64,000 nucleotides of DNA from Rhodanobacteraceae bacterium (lineage in GTDB: Bacteria; Pseudomonadota; Gammaproteobacteria; Xanthomonadales; Ahniellaceae). The stretch is taken from assembly GCA_016708465.1 (NCBI GenBank), contig JADJFT010000007.1, positions 136,501 to 200,500 on the forward strand, given 5' to 3'. The position numbers and the translations under genes are program-made. Below the pieces are notes generated by a model. That model had not been told where the DNA came from. It saw nothing but the letters and a program-made list of their open reading frames with translations, and made no database searches. Below are positions 9,064 through 17,502 of the stretch, one piece after another; position 1 is the stretch's first letter, and each line of letters starts with the position of its first letter.

Positions 9064-10065
9064 TCACGCTCGTGACTGACCGTCCTGCTGCCACCACGCC
9101 TGCAGTCGCGACATGCCTTCGACAATGCTCACCGCCGGCAGGTAGCCCAAATCACGTTTGGCCGCACCGATGTTGAACCAATGCGCGGTCGATAGTTGTT
9201 CGGCGAGAAACACCGTCATCGGCGGGTCGTCGTGGCGTCCGCTGACGCGGTACACGGCCTCGAACATTTTGCCGGCCAGTTTTGCGATGGCCGGTGAGAT
9301 GCGTTTCGTCACCGGCGGCTGACCACAGCAACGCAGCAGGCGATTCACCATATCGTCGAGCGTGATCGGCTGGTCTTGCGAAATGAAATACGGCTTGCCG
9401 GCGCATGCGGCGCCGGGGGCGACACGGTCCAGCGCGTCGAGATGCGCCTGTGCCGCGTTGTCGATGTAGATCGTGTCGATCATCTTCGGCGGACCGATGA
9501 AGCGCAGTTGCCCCGACTTCGCACGTGACAGGATGCGCGGCAACAAATGGTTGTCACCCGGACCCCAGATCAAGTGCGGACGCAGTGCGAGCGTGCCGAG
9601 TTTGGGCGAATTTGCCGCCAGTACGCGCTGTTCGGAAACGGCTTTGGTCGCCGGATAGTGCGCGTTGAACTGAGTCGAATACGGCAGGCTTTCGTTGCCG
9701 CCCTCGATGTCGTGGCCAGCGTGAACGACACTGGGTGTAGAGGTATGAACGAGCTTGCCGATGCCGTTCAGTTCGCAGGCACCGAGTACCGCCACGGTGC
9801 CGCCGATGTTGGTGCGACTAAAGTCGTCGGCTTTGCCCCAGATGCCGGCCAGCGCCGCCGTATGGATGATCGCGTCACAGCCACGACTGGCGCTCAGCAC
9901 ACTATCCAGCAGCGCAACATCCCCTTGCACTTGGCGCACGCCGATCGTGTCGAGTGCCGGATAGCGTGATCGCGACAGGCTGACGACGTCATCGCCGCGC
10001 GTCCGCAGAAGGCGACAGATGGCGCTGCCAAGGAATCCACCACCGCCGGTGACAAGTACTTTCAT
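9064..10065 (-). CDS. oleD: NAD(P)-dependent 2-alkyl-3-oxoalkanoate reductase, OleD-like
   Basis: A 333-residue extended short-chain dehydrogenase of the 3-beta-HSD/epimerase type. It shows the Rossmann motif TGGGGFLGSA at the N-terminus and the catalytic YPATK (Tyr-x-x-x-Lys) after a conserved HTSTPSVV segment. In olefin biosynthesis OleD reduces the 2-alkyl-3-keto acid made by OleA to the beta-hydroxy acid. The assignment to OleD rather than another sterol-dehydrogenase-like enzyme rests on its place just after oleB and oleC on the same strand, 16 bases from oleC. It is the last gene of this probable operon. Confidence 0.88.
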   Translation of the reverse strand: MKVLVTGGGGFLGSAICRLLRTRGDDVVSLSRSRYPALDTIGVRQVQGDVALLDSVLSASRGCDAIIHTAALAGIWGKADDFSRTNIGGTVAVLGACELNGIGKLVHTSTPSVVHAGHDIEGGNESLPYSTQFNAHYPATKAVSEQRVLAANSPKLGTLALRPHLIWGPGDNHLLPRILSRAKSGQLRFIGPPKMIDTIYIDNAAQAHLDALDRVAPGAACAGKPYFISQDQPITLDDMVNRLLRCCGQPPVTKRISPAIAKLAGKMFEAVYRVSGRHDDPPMTVFLAEQLSTAHWFNIGAAKRDLGYLPAVSIVEGMSRLQAWWQQDGQSRA

Positions 10066-10081
10066 TGCGGGTACCGAATCA

Positions 10082-11773
10082 TCATGTCAGACCGAGATCG
10101 GCCTTGTCGGCGCGCTTGCTGGCCCATTGCGCGAGGGCGAGACGATCGATCTTGGCGTTATGACGGATGTCTACCGGGAACCCGGGATGACGCCAGAAAT
10201 GGCGGATGACATTGGTCGCCTCGTTGCGCAACGCAAAGTCACGCAACTCGAAACGAATACGCTTCCAATCGGACTTGCTGAGTTCGCTGCCCAGTTCGAC
10301 GCAGATGCCTGGCACCGCCTTGCCATTGACGCGCACACCGACCAAGGCGGTGCGTCGCACTCTCGGATGTGCATTGAACACACCTTCGACAATCTCCGAG
10401 TAGAACACGCCGTTGCCAGTCTCCACTCGATGCACCTTGCGGCCGCAGTACCACAACCGGCCGCGGGCATCGATGTAACCGACATCGCCCATGCGATGCC
10501 AAATCCGGCCGTTGTGAGTGATCTTGGCGAGTTGCGTCGCTTCGGGTCGTGCGAAATAGCGTTCGGTCGTGGTCGGGCCACAGACGACGATTTCGCCGAT
10601 GCTGCCCTGACTGACTTCATTCGCCGGCGTGAATGCGTCAACGACTTCGTCGGTCACCTTGATCAGGCGCAATTGATTGGTCGGCAAGGGTTTGCCGACG
10701 CAGATGCCTTCGCCGCGATCGGTGTGCTCGGCCAAAGCGAGGATCTCGCGCCCCTCGATGGTGCATACCGGCAGGCATTCCGTCGCGCCATACGGAGTGA
10801 AAATCTCGGCATCGTCCGGCAGCATCGAACGCAGTCGCTGCACGGTCTTCGGCGTGACCGGCGCACCAGCGGAAATCACTCGTTTCAGGGTGGTCAGGCG
10901 CTTGCCGGTGCTGGCGCCGTAATTCGCCAGCACATCGACCAAGGCGGGCGAACCGAACAGCGTGGTCACCGCATATTTTTCGATGGTACGAATCAACTTT
11001 TCCGGATCGGCACTGGCGGGTTTGGTCGGATCCATGTCTGGAATCACGCTGGTCATGCCGAGCGCCGGATCGAATAGTGCAAACGGCGGGAAGGTCGGCA
11101 GGTCGATTTCACCGGGCTGGATGCGGAACGCGGCGCGGATCGCAATGATCTGTGCGAGGAAATGACGGTGCTGGTATTCGACGCCCTTGTGTACACCGGT
11201 AGCGCCGCTGGTGAACAGGATCGCCGCCAACTGATCGGGTGCCATCGCCGCCGGTGGCACCGGCCCGTGTTTGTCGCCCAGCACCCGAATATGCGCGTAC
11301 AACGCACCACCCCAGAACAGGCGCGATCCGTTCACAGTGACCCGCTGTTTGATGCTGTCGCGGCCCCAGCCGAGTAAAACGCGCCCGGCATGCGCCATCG
11401 GCACGCCGATGAACGCTTGCGGGCGAGCATCATTCAGACACTGCTTCAACGCACGCCGATCAATCCCGGGATCGATCAGTATCGGTATCGCGCCGGCGCG
11501 GAATAGCGCGAACATCAGCACGAACAATTCAATGCTCGGGCGCACCATCAACGCCGCGCGGACCCCGGGTCCGATGCCGTAAGCGATCAGCCCAGACGCG
11601 ATCAGCCCAACCTCGCGTTCGAGTTCGGCGTAGGTCAGCGTTTTGTAAATCGCAACGCCGACGGCATCGCGTCCGACCGGGCAATGAATTGCGATCCGCT
11701 CGGGCTGGCGCGAGGCCATGAAGCTCAGGCTGGCGGCGATATTGCCGGTGGAAGTCGAGGTGTTGCCGGTCAT
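10082..11773 (-). CDS. oleC: Olefin beta-lactone synthetase, OleC-like AMP-dependent ligase
   Basis: A 563-residue member of the ANL adenylating superfamily. Visible core motifs are the phosphate loop LFTSGATGVHKGVEY, TPYGATECLP for the adenine site, and the hinge/catalytic region YIDARGRLWYCGRK. OleC adenylates a 2-alkyl-3-hydroxy acid and closes it to a beta-lactone. The ATG at 11773 is chosen because it lies one base after the oleB stop codon (TGA, C, ATG), the usual coupled arrangement; the frame is open further upstream but that part overlaps oleB. Paired with OleB and OleD it defines a long-chain olefin pathway acting on membrane fatty acyl chains. Confidence 0.92.
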   Translation of the reverse strand: MTGNTSTSTGNIAASLSFMASRQPERIAIHCPVGRDAVGVAIYKTLTYAELEREVGLIASGLIAYGIGPGVRAALMVRPSIELFVLMFALFRAGAIPILIDPGIDRRALKQCLNDARPQAFIGVPMAHAGRVLLGWGRDSIKQRVTVNGSRLFWGGALYAHIRVLGDKHGPVPPAAMAPDQLAAILFTSGATGVHKGVEYQHRHFLAQIIAIRAAFRIQPGEIDLPTFPPFALFDPALGMTSVIPDMDPTKPASADPEKLIRTIEKYAVTTLFGSPALVDVLANYGASTGKRLTTLKRVISAGAPVTPKTVQRLRSMLPDDAEIFTPYGATECLPVCTIEGREILALAEHTDRGEGICVGKPLPTNQLRLIKVTDEVVDAFTPANEVSQGSIGEIVVCGPTTTERYFARPEATQLAKITHNGRIWHRMGDVGYIDARGRLWYCGRKVHRVETGNGVFYSEIVEGVFNAHPRVRRTALVGVRVNGKAVPGICVELGSELSKSDWKRIRFELRDFALRNEATNVIRHFWRHPGFPVDIRHNAKIDRLALAQWASKRADKADLGLT

Positions 11774-11774
11774 G

Positions 11775-12683
11775 TCAGACAGCCCGCTCCAGCGTCGTGC
11801 GATCGAGGAATTCGCGCACACTTGGAATGATGCGTTCATGCGCGTCTTCCAACACGTAATGGCCAGCATCCTCGTAGACGGTCAACTCAGCCTTCGGCAA
11901 TTGCCGTTGCCATTCCGCGAGGAAGGCATTGTCGAACACGAAATCGTGGCGGCCCCAATGGATCTGCGCGGGCAACGCGGAGAACTGGGCCAGTGCCTTG
12001 CCGGTCTGTTCGACCAATGCATAACCCGGATCGTTTGGGGTCAGCGGAATGTCCTGCACGAAGCGCAGCGTGCTGATGCGATGCGCTGGAGAGTCGTAAG
12101 GCGACAGCATCGCGGCGCGCGTCGCTGGATCGAGTCGCCGCTTTACACCCCAAGTTGCCGCGCCAGCAGCAAACGCATTGCAGCGCGTGATCAGCCACGC
12201 GCCCAGCGTGGAATCGCGGCCGAGCTTCAGCGTCCACGGCAGCGCCATCTGTTTCGGATTCGGGAACGCGGCGGTATTCAAGATCACCAAGCGCGCGATG
12301 CGCTGCGGATGCCGGCAGGCGTATGCCAAGCCAATCATGCCGCCCCAGTCGTGCACGATCAGGGTGTGACCTGTGGCGGGTAGGCCGCGTTCATCGATCA
12401 GGAATTGCATCAGTCGTTCAAGGTCTTCGACGCGACGTTCCAGCCGATAGGAATAGCGATCGTCGCCGGGCTTGTCGGAGAAGCCCATGCCGATGTGGTC
12501 GGGCACGATGCAGCGATAGCCGCTACACAAACCGGATACCAGTCGGCGGTAGTAATAACTCCACGACGGATTGCCATGCAGCATCAATACCGGTGCCCCA
12601 CGGCCCTCGTCGAGAAAGTGCTGGCGCAGTTGATCCGGATGCGAAAAGAACTGCGAGGCGAACGGGTAGTCAGGCAGGACCAA
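11775..12683 (-). CDS. oleB: Alpha/beta hydrolase, OleB-like beta-lactone decarboxylase
   Basis: A 302-residue protein of the haloalkane-dehalogenase branch of alpha/beta hydrolases. The nucleophile elbow is VHDWGGMIG, with Asp as nucleophile; the oxyanion segment is LHGNPSWSYYYR and the C-terminal histidine lies in YEDAGHYVLED. In the Ole pathway OleB decarboxylates the beta-lactone from OleC to a cis-olefin. The only in-frame start is TTG at 12683, without a clear ribosome site. An ATG at 12694 is one frame off, beside a CCCC run, so a one-base error at the start is possible. The expected oleA is not upstream: minC begins divergently 185 bases away. Confidence 0.88.
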   Translation of the reverse strand: MVLPDYPFASQFFSHPDQLRQHFLDEGRGAPVLMLHGNPSWSYYYRRLVSGLCSGYRCIVPDHIGMGFSDKPGDDRYSYRLERRVEDLERLMQFLIDERGLPATGHTLIVHDWGGMIGLAYACRHPQRIARLVILNTAAFPNPKQMALPWTLKLGRDSTLGAWLITRCNAFAAGAATWGVKRRLDPATRAAMLSPYDSPAHRISTLRFVQDIPLTPNDPGYALVEQTGKALAQFSALPAQIHWGRHDFVFDNAFLAEWQRQLPKAELTVYEDAGHYVLEDAHERIIPSVREFLDRTTLERAV

Positions 12684-12868
12684 GGGGCGGGCATCCGTCG
12701 GATCGGAAGCCGATTCTACGCAAACCAGCGCAACACCAAAGTCTTGACGTCTTCGAATATCTCGTATCCGGCCGGCAGATCACGATGCTGCCATGTTCAG
12801 TGGCCGCGTTTCCGGCTATGTTGTGCGCTGTTTCAACGCCTGTAACTCACGTGCGCGCCAGCAAATCC

Positions 12869-13696
12869 ATGACGCCCGCAGCGAGCGACAAGATCGCCGC
12901 TGCCCCCGATGACCTGTTCGAATCGAAAGCTTCCGCCACTTCGGCGCCGCAGCGCGTGGCCGAGTTGCGCTTCGGTCAAATCGGCATGGCGCAGCTGAAA
13001 CTGTATTCGATCGACCCGGCGCGGCTGTATGCCGATGTCGAGGCGCGCGTCCAAGCGGCACCGCAGTTGTTTGCGCTGGCGCCAGTCGTGTTCGATTTGT
13101 CGGCGCTTGATGTTCTGCCCTCGGCGGAGGCGATGCGCAGTTTGATCGAAGCAGTTCACGGCGCAGGCCTGCATCCGGTCGGGCTCGCGGCCAGTGACGC
13201 GGTAGCGGCGTTGGCGCATGAACTCGATTGGCCGGTGTTCGCGAAGTTTCGCGTTGAGCGCGAATCAGTGGTGATGTCGGAGCCGGTGATCGCGACGGCG
13301 GTCGAAGTGATCGCACCGGTGCTCGAGTCGGTGATCGTCGACATGCCGGTGATGGCAGAAGTGCGCGCGGTCGGTCAGCACCACGCCGAACCGGTACGGT
13401 CTGGCCAGCGCCTATATGCGCGCGGTACCGACCTGACTGTCGCGGCGATGGTCGGGCATGGTGCCGAGGTGATTGCCGATGGTTCGATCCACCTTTACGG
13501 CGTATTGCGCGGTCGCGCGCTTGCCGGTGCCCGCGGCAACACTGCGGCGCGGATCTACTGCCAGAATTTTCAGGCTGAGTTGATCGCCATTGCTGGCCAA
13601 TATCGCGTATTCGAAGAACCCGCGCCGGAATTGCATGGCAAGGCCGTGCAGGCGTGGCTGGAAGGCGACAAGCTTAAGCTTGCGCCACTGTCTTGA
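12869..13696 (+). CDS. minC: Septum site-determining protein MinC
   Basis: MinC inhibits FtsZ ring assembly away from mid-cell and works with MinD and MinE. The 275-residue protein has the FtsZ-antagonising N-terminal domain (about 25-125, starting near ELRFGQIGMAQLKLYS) and the C-terminal beta-helix domain with the typical RSGQRLYARGTDLTV and ADGSIHLYGVLRGRALAG, which binds MinD and dimerises. The ATG at 12869 is the most plausible start, but an in-frame GTG at 12851 and ATG at 12818 also exist and none has a good ribosome site. It heads the minCDE operon. Confidence 0.95.
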   Translation: MTPAASDKIAAAPDDLFESKASATSAPQRVAELRFGQIGMAQLKLYSIDPARLYADVEARVQAAPQLFALAPVVFDLSALDVLPSAEAMRSLIEAVHGAGLHPVGLAASDAVAALAHELDWPVFAKFRVERESVVMSEPVIATAVEVIAPVLESVIVDMPVMAEVRAVGQHHAEPVRSGQRLYARGTDLTVAAMVGHGAEVIADGSIHLYGVLRGRALAGARGNTAARIYCQNFQAELIAIAGQYRVFEEPAPELHGKAVQAWLEGDKLKLAPLS

Positions 13697-13726
13697 TTCC
13701 CTTTGTGCGTTGACGGAGTAGTTGTC

Positions 13727-14539
13727 TTGACTGAAATCATTGTTGTGACCTCGGGCAAAGGCGGCGTCGGCAAGACCACGAGCAGCGCCAGCATTGCGAT
13801 GGGCCTCGCGCGTCGTGGCAAGCGCATTGCCGTCATTGACTTCGACGTCGGTCTGCGCAATCTCGATCTGATCATGGGCTGTGAACGCCGCGTCGTGTAT
13901 GACTTCGTCAATGTCATTCAGGGCGAGGCGACGCTGAGGCAGGCCTTGATCAAGGACAAGCGCTTCGACAACCTGCATCTGCTCGCCGCATCGCAGACGC
14001 GCGACAAGGATGCGTTGACCAAGGAAGGCGTCGAGCGCGTGCTCAACGATCTCAAGGAAATGGGCTTCGACTACATCCTGTGTGATTCGCCGGCCGGCAT
14101 CGAAAAAGGCGCGTTCCTGGCGATGTATTTCGCTGACCGTGCCGTCGTCGTGGTCAATCCGGAAGTGAGTTCGGTGCGCGACTCTGACCGCATCCTCGGT
14201 CTGCTGGCGAGCAAGACGCGCCACGCTGAAACCGGCGAGAAGCGCGTCGTCCAGCACCTGCTGCTGACGCGCTACAACCCGGAACGCGTCGAGCGCGGTG
14301 ACATGATGAGCATCGTTGACGTGCAGGAAATTCTCGGTCTCGAAGTGCTCGGCGTAGTGCCGGAGTCAGAATCTGTGTTGGCCGGCTCGAATGCTGGAAA
14401 TCCGGTGATCCTCGATCTGACATCGCCAGCTGGGCAGGCTTATGACGATGCCGTTGCGCGCCTGCTTGGCGAGACGGTACCGATGCGTTTCACCGAGGCG
14501 CCGAAGAAGGGCTTCCTCACGCGATTGTTCGGAGGCTGA
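13727..14539 (+). CDS. minD: Septum site-determining ATPase MinD
   Basis: MinD is the membrane-binding ATPase that recruits MinC and oscillates with MinE. The 270-residue protein has the deviant Walker A motif SGKGGVGKTT near the N-terminus, the switch-region aspartate in FDVGLRNLDL, and a C-terminal amphipathic membrane-targeting helix, KKGFLTRLFGG. The start is TTG at 13727: it yields the family N-terminus MTEIIVVTSGKGG and has GGAG nine bases upstream, while no ATG fits. It follows minC by 30 bases and is one base ahead of minE. Confidence 0.97.
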   Translation: MTEIIVVTSGKGGVGKTTSSASIAMGLARRGKRIAVIDFDVGLRNLDLIMGCERRVVYDFVNVIQGEATLRQALIKDKRFDNLHLLAASQTRDKDALTKEGVERVLNDLKEMGFDYILCDSPAGIEKGAFLAMYFADRAVVVVNPEVSSVRDSDRILGLLASKTRHAETGEKRVVQHLLLTRYNPERVERGDMMSIVDVQEILGLEVLGVVPESESVLAGSNAGNPVILDLTSPAGQAYDDAVARLLGETVPMRFTEAPKKGFLTRLFGG

Positions 14540-14540
14540 C

Positions 14541-14801
14541 ATGGGCATCTTCGATTTCCTGAAACCGCGTGCACCAAATTCGGCGTCAGTCGCGAAAGAG
14601 CGACTGCGCATCATCGTCGCGCAGGAACGTGCGCAGCGCGACGCGCCGGACTATCTGCCGACGCTACGCCGCGAATTGCTTGAGGTGCTGAAGAAGTACG
14701 TGAACGTTGATCCTGATGCGATCCAAGTCAAGGTCAGCCAGGAAGGCGGTCACGAACTTCTGGAGCTTTCGGTGGCACTGCCGGACAAGGCCGGCGGTTG
14801 A
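14541..14801 (+). CDS. minE: Cell division topological specificity factor MinE
   Basis: MinE stimulates MinD ATPase and drives pole-to-pole oscillation so that the division site stays at mid-cell. The 86-residue protein has the family's usual length. It begins with the membrane-targeting MGIFDFLKPR, followed by the MinD-binding helix around KERLRIIVAQERAQRD and a C-terminal topological domain (LRRELLEVLKKYV). The ATG lies one base after the minD stop, within reach of GGAGG at the end of minD. Last gene of minCDE; a membrane protein gene converges on it six bases later. Confidence 0.97.
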   Translation: MGIFDFLKPRAPNSASVAKERLRIIVAQERAQRDAPDYLPTLRRELLEVLKKYVNVDPDAIQVKVSQEGGHELLELSVALPDKAGG

Positions 14802-14807
14802 TCGCAA

Positions 14808-15653
14808 CTACTGCGGCGTGCGCCATGCGCTTGCGAACAACAGCCGCAGCAACTGCGTTCCGAGCGCGAGAAAGGTGAGCGGCAAGACGATGGCCTGCAG
14901 CAGGAACACGACCGCGAGCGTCACCAGCGGTTCGGCGGCGTTCTCGACGATGCCGCGAATACGCTCGACGCGCTCGCGCACATCCATCTCCGCTTTCGCA
15001 GATTCCCACCAGCGCAGGATCTGTTCGCCGACTCCGGCCGGTGACATCTCGGTCGCCGGCTCTGCAGCGGCCTGAGCCGCCTCACTGGTCAATTGCAGTT
15101 GCGCCTTCGCTGCCTCGAATTCTGGGGTGAGCAAGCTGTGATCGACCAGCGCAGTCGCGAGCGCAAAGCCCGGCACCAGAAAACGCAAAGCCAGCGCGAA
15201 TACCAATAGTCGTGCCGCCATCGGTTGCAGTGCCAACGCCCGTGGCCAGAACTGCGCTGCTAACCAGAGCCCTGCCGCGGCACTCAGCAGCAGATTCAGC
15301 AACAGGCTGTCGGACAACTGCAGCGCAAATTTCTGAATGCCGAGCGCGGTCAGCGCGGTGAACGCCAGCGTTGAAAACTGTTCAAGCAGATCGTTGAGCG
15401 GATCAAGTAGTTCGCCTGGGCTGACGGTCAGCCCGACGCCTGCTGGCGACAACGACACATCGGCGTCCTGGATCAGTGAGATTACGCCATTCAGCGAACG
15501 CGCGATGGCGAACGTCGCAAAGCTGCGTTTGAATGCGCTGTCGAGTTCTCGCGACGCCACCCGATCGAGCGCACCCAACCACGCCAAGACGACTGCGACG
15601 ATGAGTACGATGGCAGCGATGCGGGTACGCATCAGTGGTTGTTCCTTCGCCAC
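14808..15653 (-). CDS. Predicted inner-membrane protein, function unknown
   Basis: A 281-residue protein with a hydrophobic N-terminal segment (MRTRIAAIVLIVAVVLAWLG), then a polar region, two or three central membrane segments (about 110-175), a long polar helix rich in Ala/Gln/Glu, and a final membrane segment near the C-terminus (LVTLAVVFLLQAIVLPLTFL). An in-frame ATG at 15632 is an alternative start directly before the first membrane segment. I recognise no catalytic motif and no family. It converges on minE with only six bases between the stops, but that gives no functional link. Confidence 0.7.
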   Translation of the reverse strand: MAKEQPLMRTRIAAIVLIVAVVLAWLGALDRVASRELDSAFKRSFATFAIARSLNGVISLIQDADVSLSPAGVGLTVSPGELLDPLNDLLEQFSTLAFTALTALGIQKFALQLSDSLLLNLLLSAAAGLWLAAQFWPRALALQPMAARLLVFALALRFLVPGFALATALVDHSLLTPEFEAAKAQLQLTSEAAQAAAEPATEMSPAGVGEQILRWWESAKAEMDVRERVERIRGIVENAAEPLVTLAVVFLLQAIVLPLTFLALGTQLLRLLFASAWRTPQ

Positions 15654-15769
15654 TCGGTCGGCATCGACATGTCAGTTTCTCCAGCGCATGCTGATCCTTC
15701 CCGGTTCGCGCCATGCATGCAAGTTTCGCCCGCTACACTCGTGGCCTACTTCAACACGGCGGGGAAATG

Positions 15770-16147
15770 ATGGACAAGGTCACAGGCGCAGGCGGTACGC
15801 CGGGCGGCATTCCGATGTTTCTCGCTGGCTTCGTGATGGCGGTGGCCGGCGCCTACCTGCTGACCAGTCAGGTCACCGTCACTACCGGTTTCTGGGCCTT
15901 TTTTGGTCAGCATACGTTCGGGCTATCGTTGTTGCCGTTCATTGCCGGGGTGCTGATGCTGTTTATGGACGGCCGCTCGAAGCCCGGCTGGCTGATGTTG
16001 CTCGCCGGCGTGGTCATTATCTTGGCCGGTATTCTGATGAATCTGCGTATCTATTTCGAGCCAACCAGCCTGTTCAATACTTTGCTGATGCTGGTGCTGC
16101 TGTGCGGCGGTATCGGGCTGATTGCGCGCTCGCTGAAGTCGCTTTGA
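15770..16147 (+). CDS. Small integral membrane protein, function unknown
   Basis: A 125-residue protein with about four hydrophobic segments: IPMFLAGFVMAVAGAYLLTS, FGLSLLPFIAGVLMLFM, a segment around WLMLLAGVVIILAGILM, and TLLMLVLLCGGIGLIA. The turns are short, with a Gly-rich N-terminus (GAGGTPGG). GGGG lies five bases before the ATG at 15770, which is preferred over the adjacent ATG at 15767. No family is recognised. The next gene on the strand, another hypothetical, starts 58 bases on. Confidence 0.75.
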   Translation: MDKVTGAGGTPGGIPMFLAGFVMAVAGAYLLTSQVTVTTGFWAFFGQHTFGLSLLPFIAGVLMLFMDGRSKPGWLMLLAGVVIILAGILMNLRIYFEPTSLFNTLLMLVLLCGGIGLIARSLKSL

Positions 16148-16205
16148 TACCGCAACAGACGGTTTCGGCGTAGCATTCCGGCCAGAGACTTGCTTCGGAT
16201 TTGGC

Positions 16206-16685
16206 ATGGCCAACGCACGGACCCGCTACGACACGATCCTCGACTACATGGTGCGTCGGCATGACGCTGTGGCCGGGCAGTTGTACGGCAAGCCGGCTGC
16301 GCTGCTGCATCATGAGCCCTTCATGGCCTACCACTTCGACGGCATGGCATTTCGTCTGCAGGGCCGGGCGCGCCTGAAGGCGAGCACCTTGGCGGGTGCG
16401 AAATACTGGGACCCTCGCGGCGGTGAGATGCCGAGCATGAACTGGATCAGTGTGCCAACCGCGCACTTCCTGCGCTGGGACGGGTTTGCCATCGATGCCA
16501 TGCATCAGATGAAGGAGGGCGTCGGCAAACGTCCAGTCGCAGCGCCCGTGGTCGGCCCGCCGAAAGCACCTCCGGCATCGTTGCGCTGGGCCGAAAACAT
16601 CCAGAACCTGCTCGCCAAGATCCAGTCCCTGCAGCTCGCACCGCAAGAACCGCGAGTGGAGAAGCCGAAGAGTCGGTTTGGCTAA
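16206..16685 (+). CDS. Conserved hypothetical soluble protein
   Basis: A 159-residue protein without signal peptide or membrane segment. The first two thirds look like a compact fold with many His and aromatic residues (GKPAALLHHEPFMAYHFDGMAFRL, shortened here to its core HHEPFMAYHFDGMAF) and the segment GAKYWDPRGGEMPSMNW. A Pro-rich linker (APVVGPPKAPPASL) leads to a charged helical tail. I do not recognise the family and give no function. It lies downstream of the small membrane protein and converges on the TPR gene. Confidence 0.7.
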   Translation: MANARTRYDTILDYMVRRHDAVAGQLYGKPAALLHHEPFMAYHFDGMAFRLQGRARLKASTLAGAKYWDPRGGEMPSMNWISVPTAHFLRWDGFAIDAMHQMKEGVGKRPVAAPVVGPPKAPPASLRWAENIQNLLAKIQSLQLAPQEPRVEKPKSRFG

Positions 16686-16748
16686 GCGATTCTTGGCGCG
16701 CGATCGCGCTGCGGCTGGTCGAACGATGTGATGCCGGCTGCGGGCCGT

Positions 16749-17495
16749 TTATGCCAGTGCCCGCAATTCTTTTTTTGCTGCATCAAAAAACGCGCGCTCT
16801 TTCTTTCGGTAGTAGGCGGGTGCTGTTTTCTCGCGCTTGAGGACGCCTTCGTAAGCATTACGAGCTTCACCGACGTGGCCTAGTTGGGTGAGCAAGCGGG
16901 CGTAGCGGAGGCGCGCTTCCTCGCCCGGATAAGAGTGTTCAAGCACGCGATATTCCGCCAGTGCTCGCTCGGATTCACCCAGCGCCTCCAGCGTCGTCGC
17001 GTATAGCAGATGGCCATCGCTGGACTTGTAGTCCGGATTTTTCGCCATCAGTTGTTCGAGCGTGGTGCGGGTTTCTGCAAACAAGCCGAGGCCGAATTCG
17101 GCGCGGGCGCGGCCAAGTAGAAAGTTTGGATCACTTGCAAACGGACCACTGAGGCAGCGTTCGAATAGTGCACGTGCGTTCTGGTGGTCACCGAGTTGCA
17201 AGCACTCTTCGGCGAGCCGGATGCGATTCTGCACCGTATCGGCGACGTCGAGTTGGGCGGCAATGTCGCGCTTGCGCTTCTCCGGATCGATCGTGCGCGC
17301 AACATTTGCGACCACGCGTTTTGTGGTCCGGCTGTTGCGGATTTCGGGCAGGAGTTCGACCAGAAAATACGCGAGGCAGCCGATCAAGGAGCCAATCAGG
17401 ATGATGATTGGCCAGTACTGCACACGACCGCTGCGGACCGCGTGCACGATGCACGCGATCTGCAGTGCGATCGACAGGATCGCAAGGATGGGCAT
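16749..17495 (-). CDS. Membrane-anchored tetratricopeptide repeat protein
   Basis: The 248-residue protein begins with two membrane segments (MPILAILSIALQIACIVHAV and WPIIILIGSLIGCLAYFLVE), an arrangement resembling the PLD-nuclease N-terminal domain. The remainder is helical TPR-like repeats from about 85 to 235, with units such as ENCL-type pairs around LFERCLSGPFASDPNFLLG, LLYATTLEALGESERALAEY and LRYARLLTQLGHVGEARNAY. Such proteins are usually scaffolds; no partner can be named. It lies seven bases downstream of the M28 peptidase stop on the same strand, so the two may be cotranscribed. Confidence 0.8.
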   Translation of the reverse strand: MPILAILSIALQIACIVHAVRSGRVQYWPIIILIGSLIGCLAYFLVELLPEIRNSRTTKRVVANVARTIDPEKRKRDIAAQLDVADTVQNRIRLAEECLQLGDHQNARALFERCLSGPFASDPNFLLGRARAEFGLGLFAETRTTLEQLMAKNPDYKSSDGHLLYATTLEALGESERALAEYRVLEHSYPGEEARLRYARLLTQLGHVGEARNAYEGVLKREKTAPAYYRKKERAFFDAAKKELRALA

Positions 17496-17502
17496 CGACG
17501 TC

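Noticed and set aside
16686..16748. Palindrome GCGCGATCGCGC between convergent genes as a possible binding site.
   Set aside because: GCGATCGC-type words are common in this composition, and there is no second copy or regulated gene to support it.
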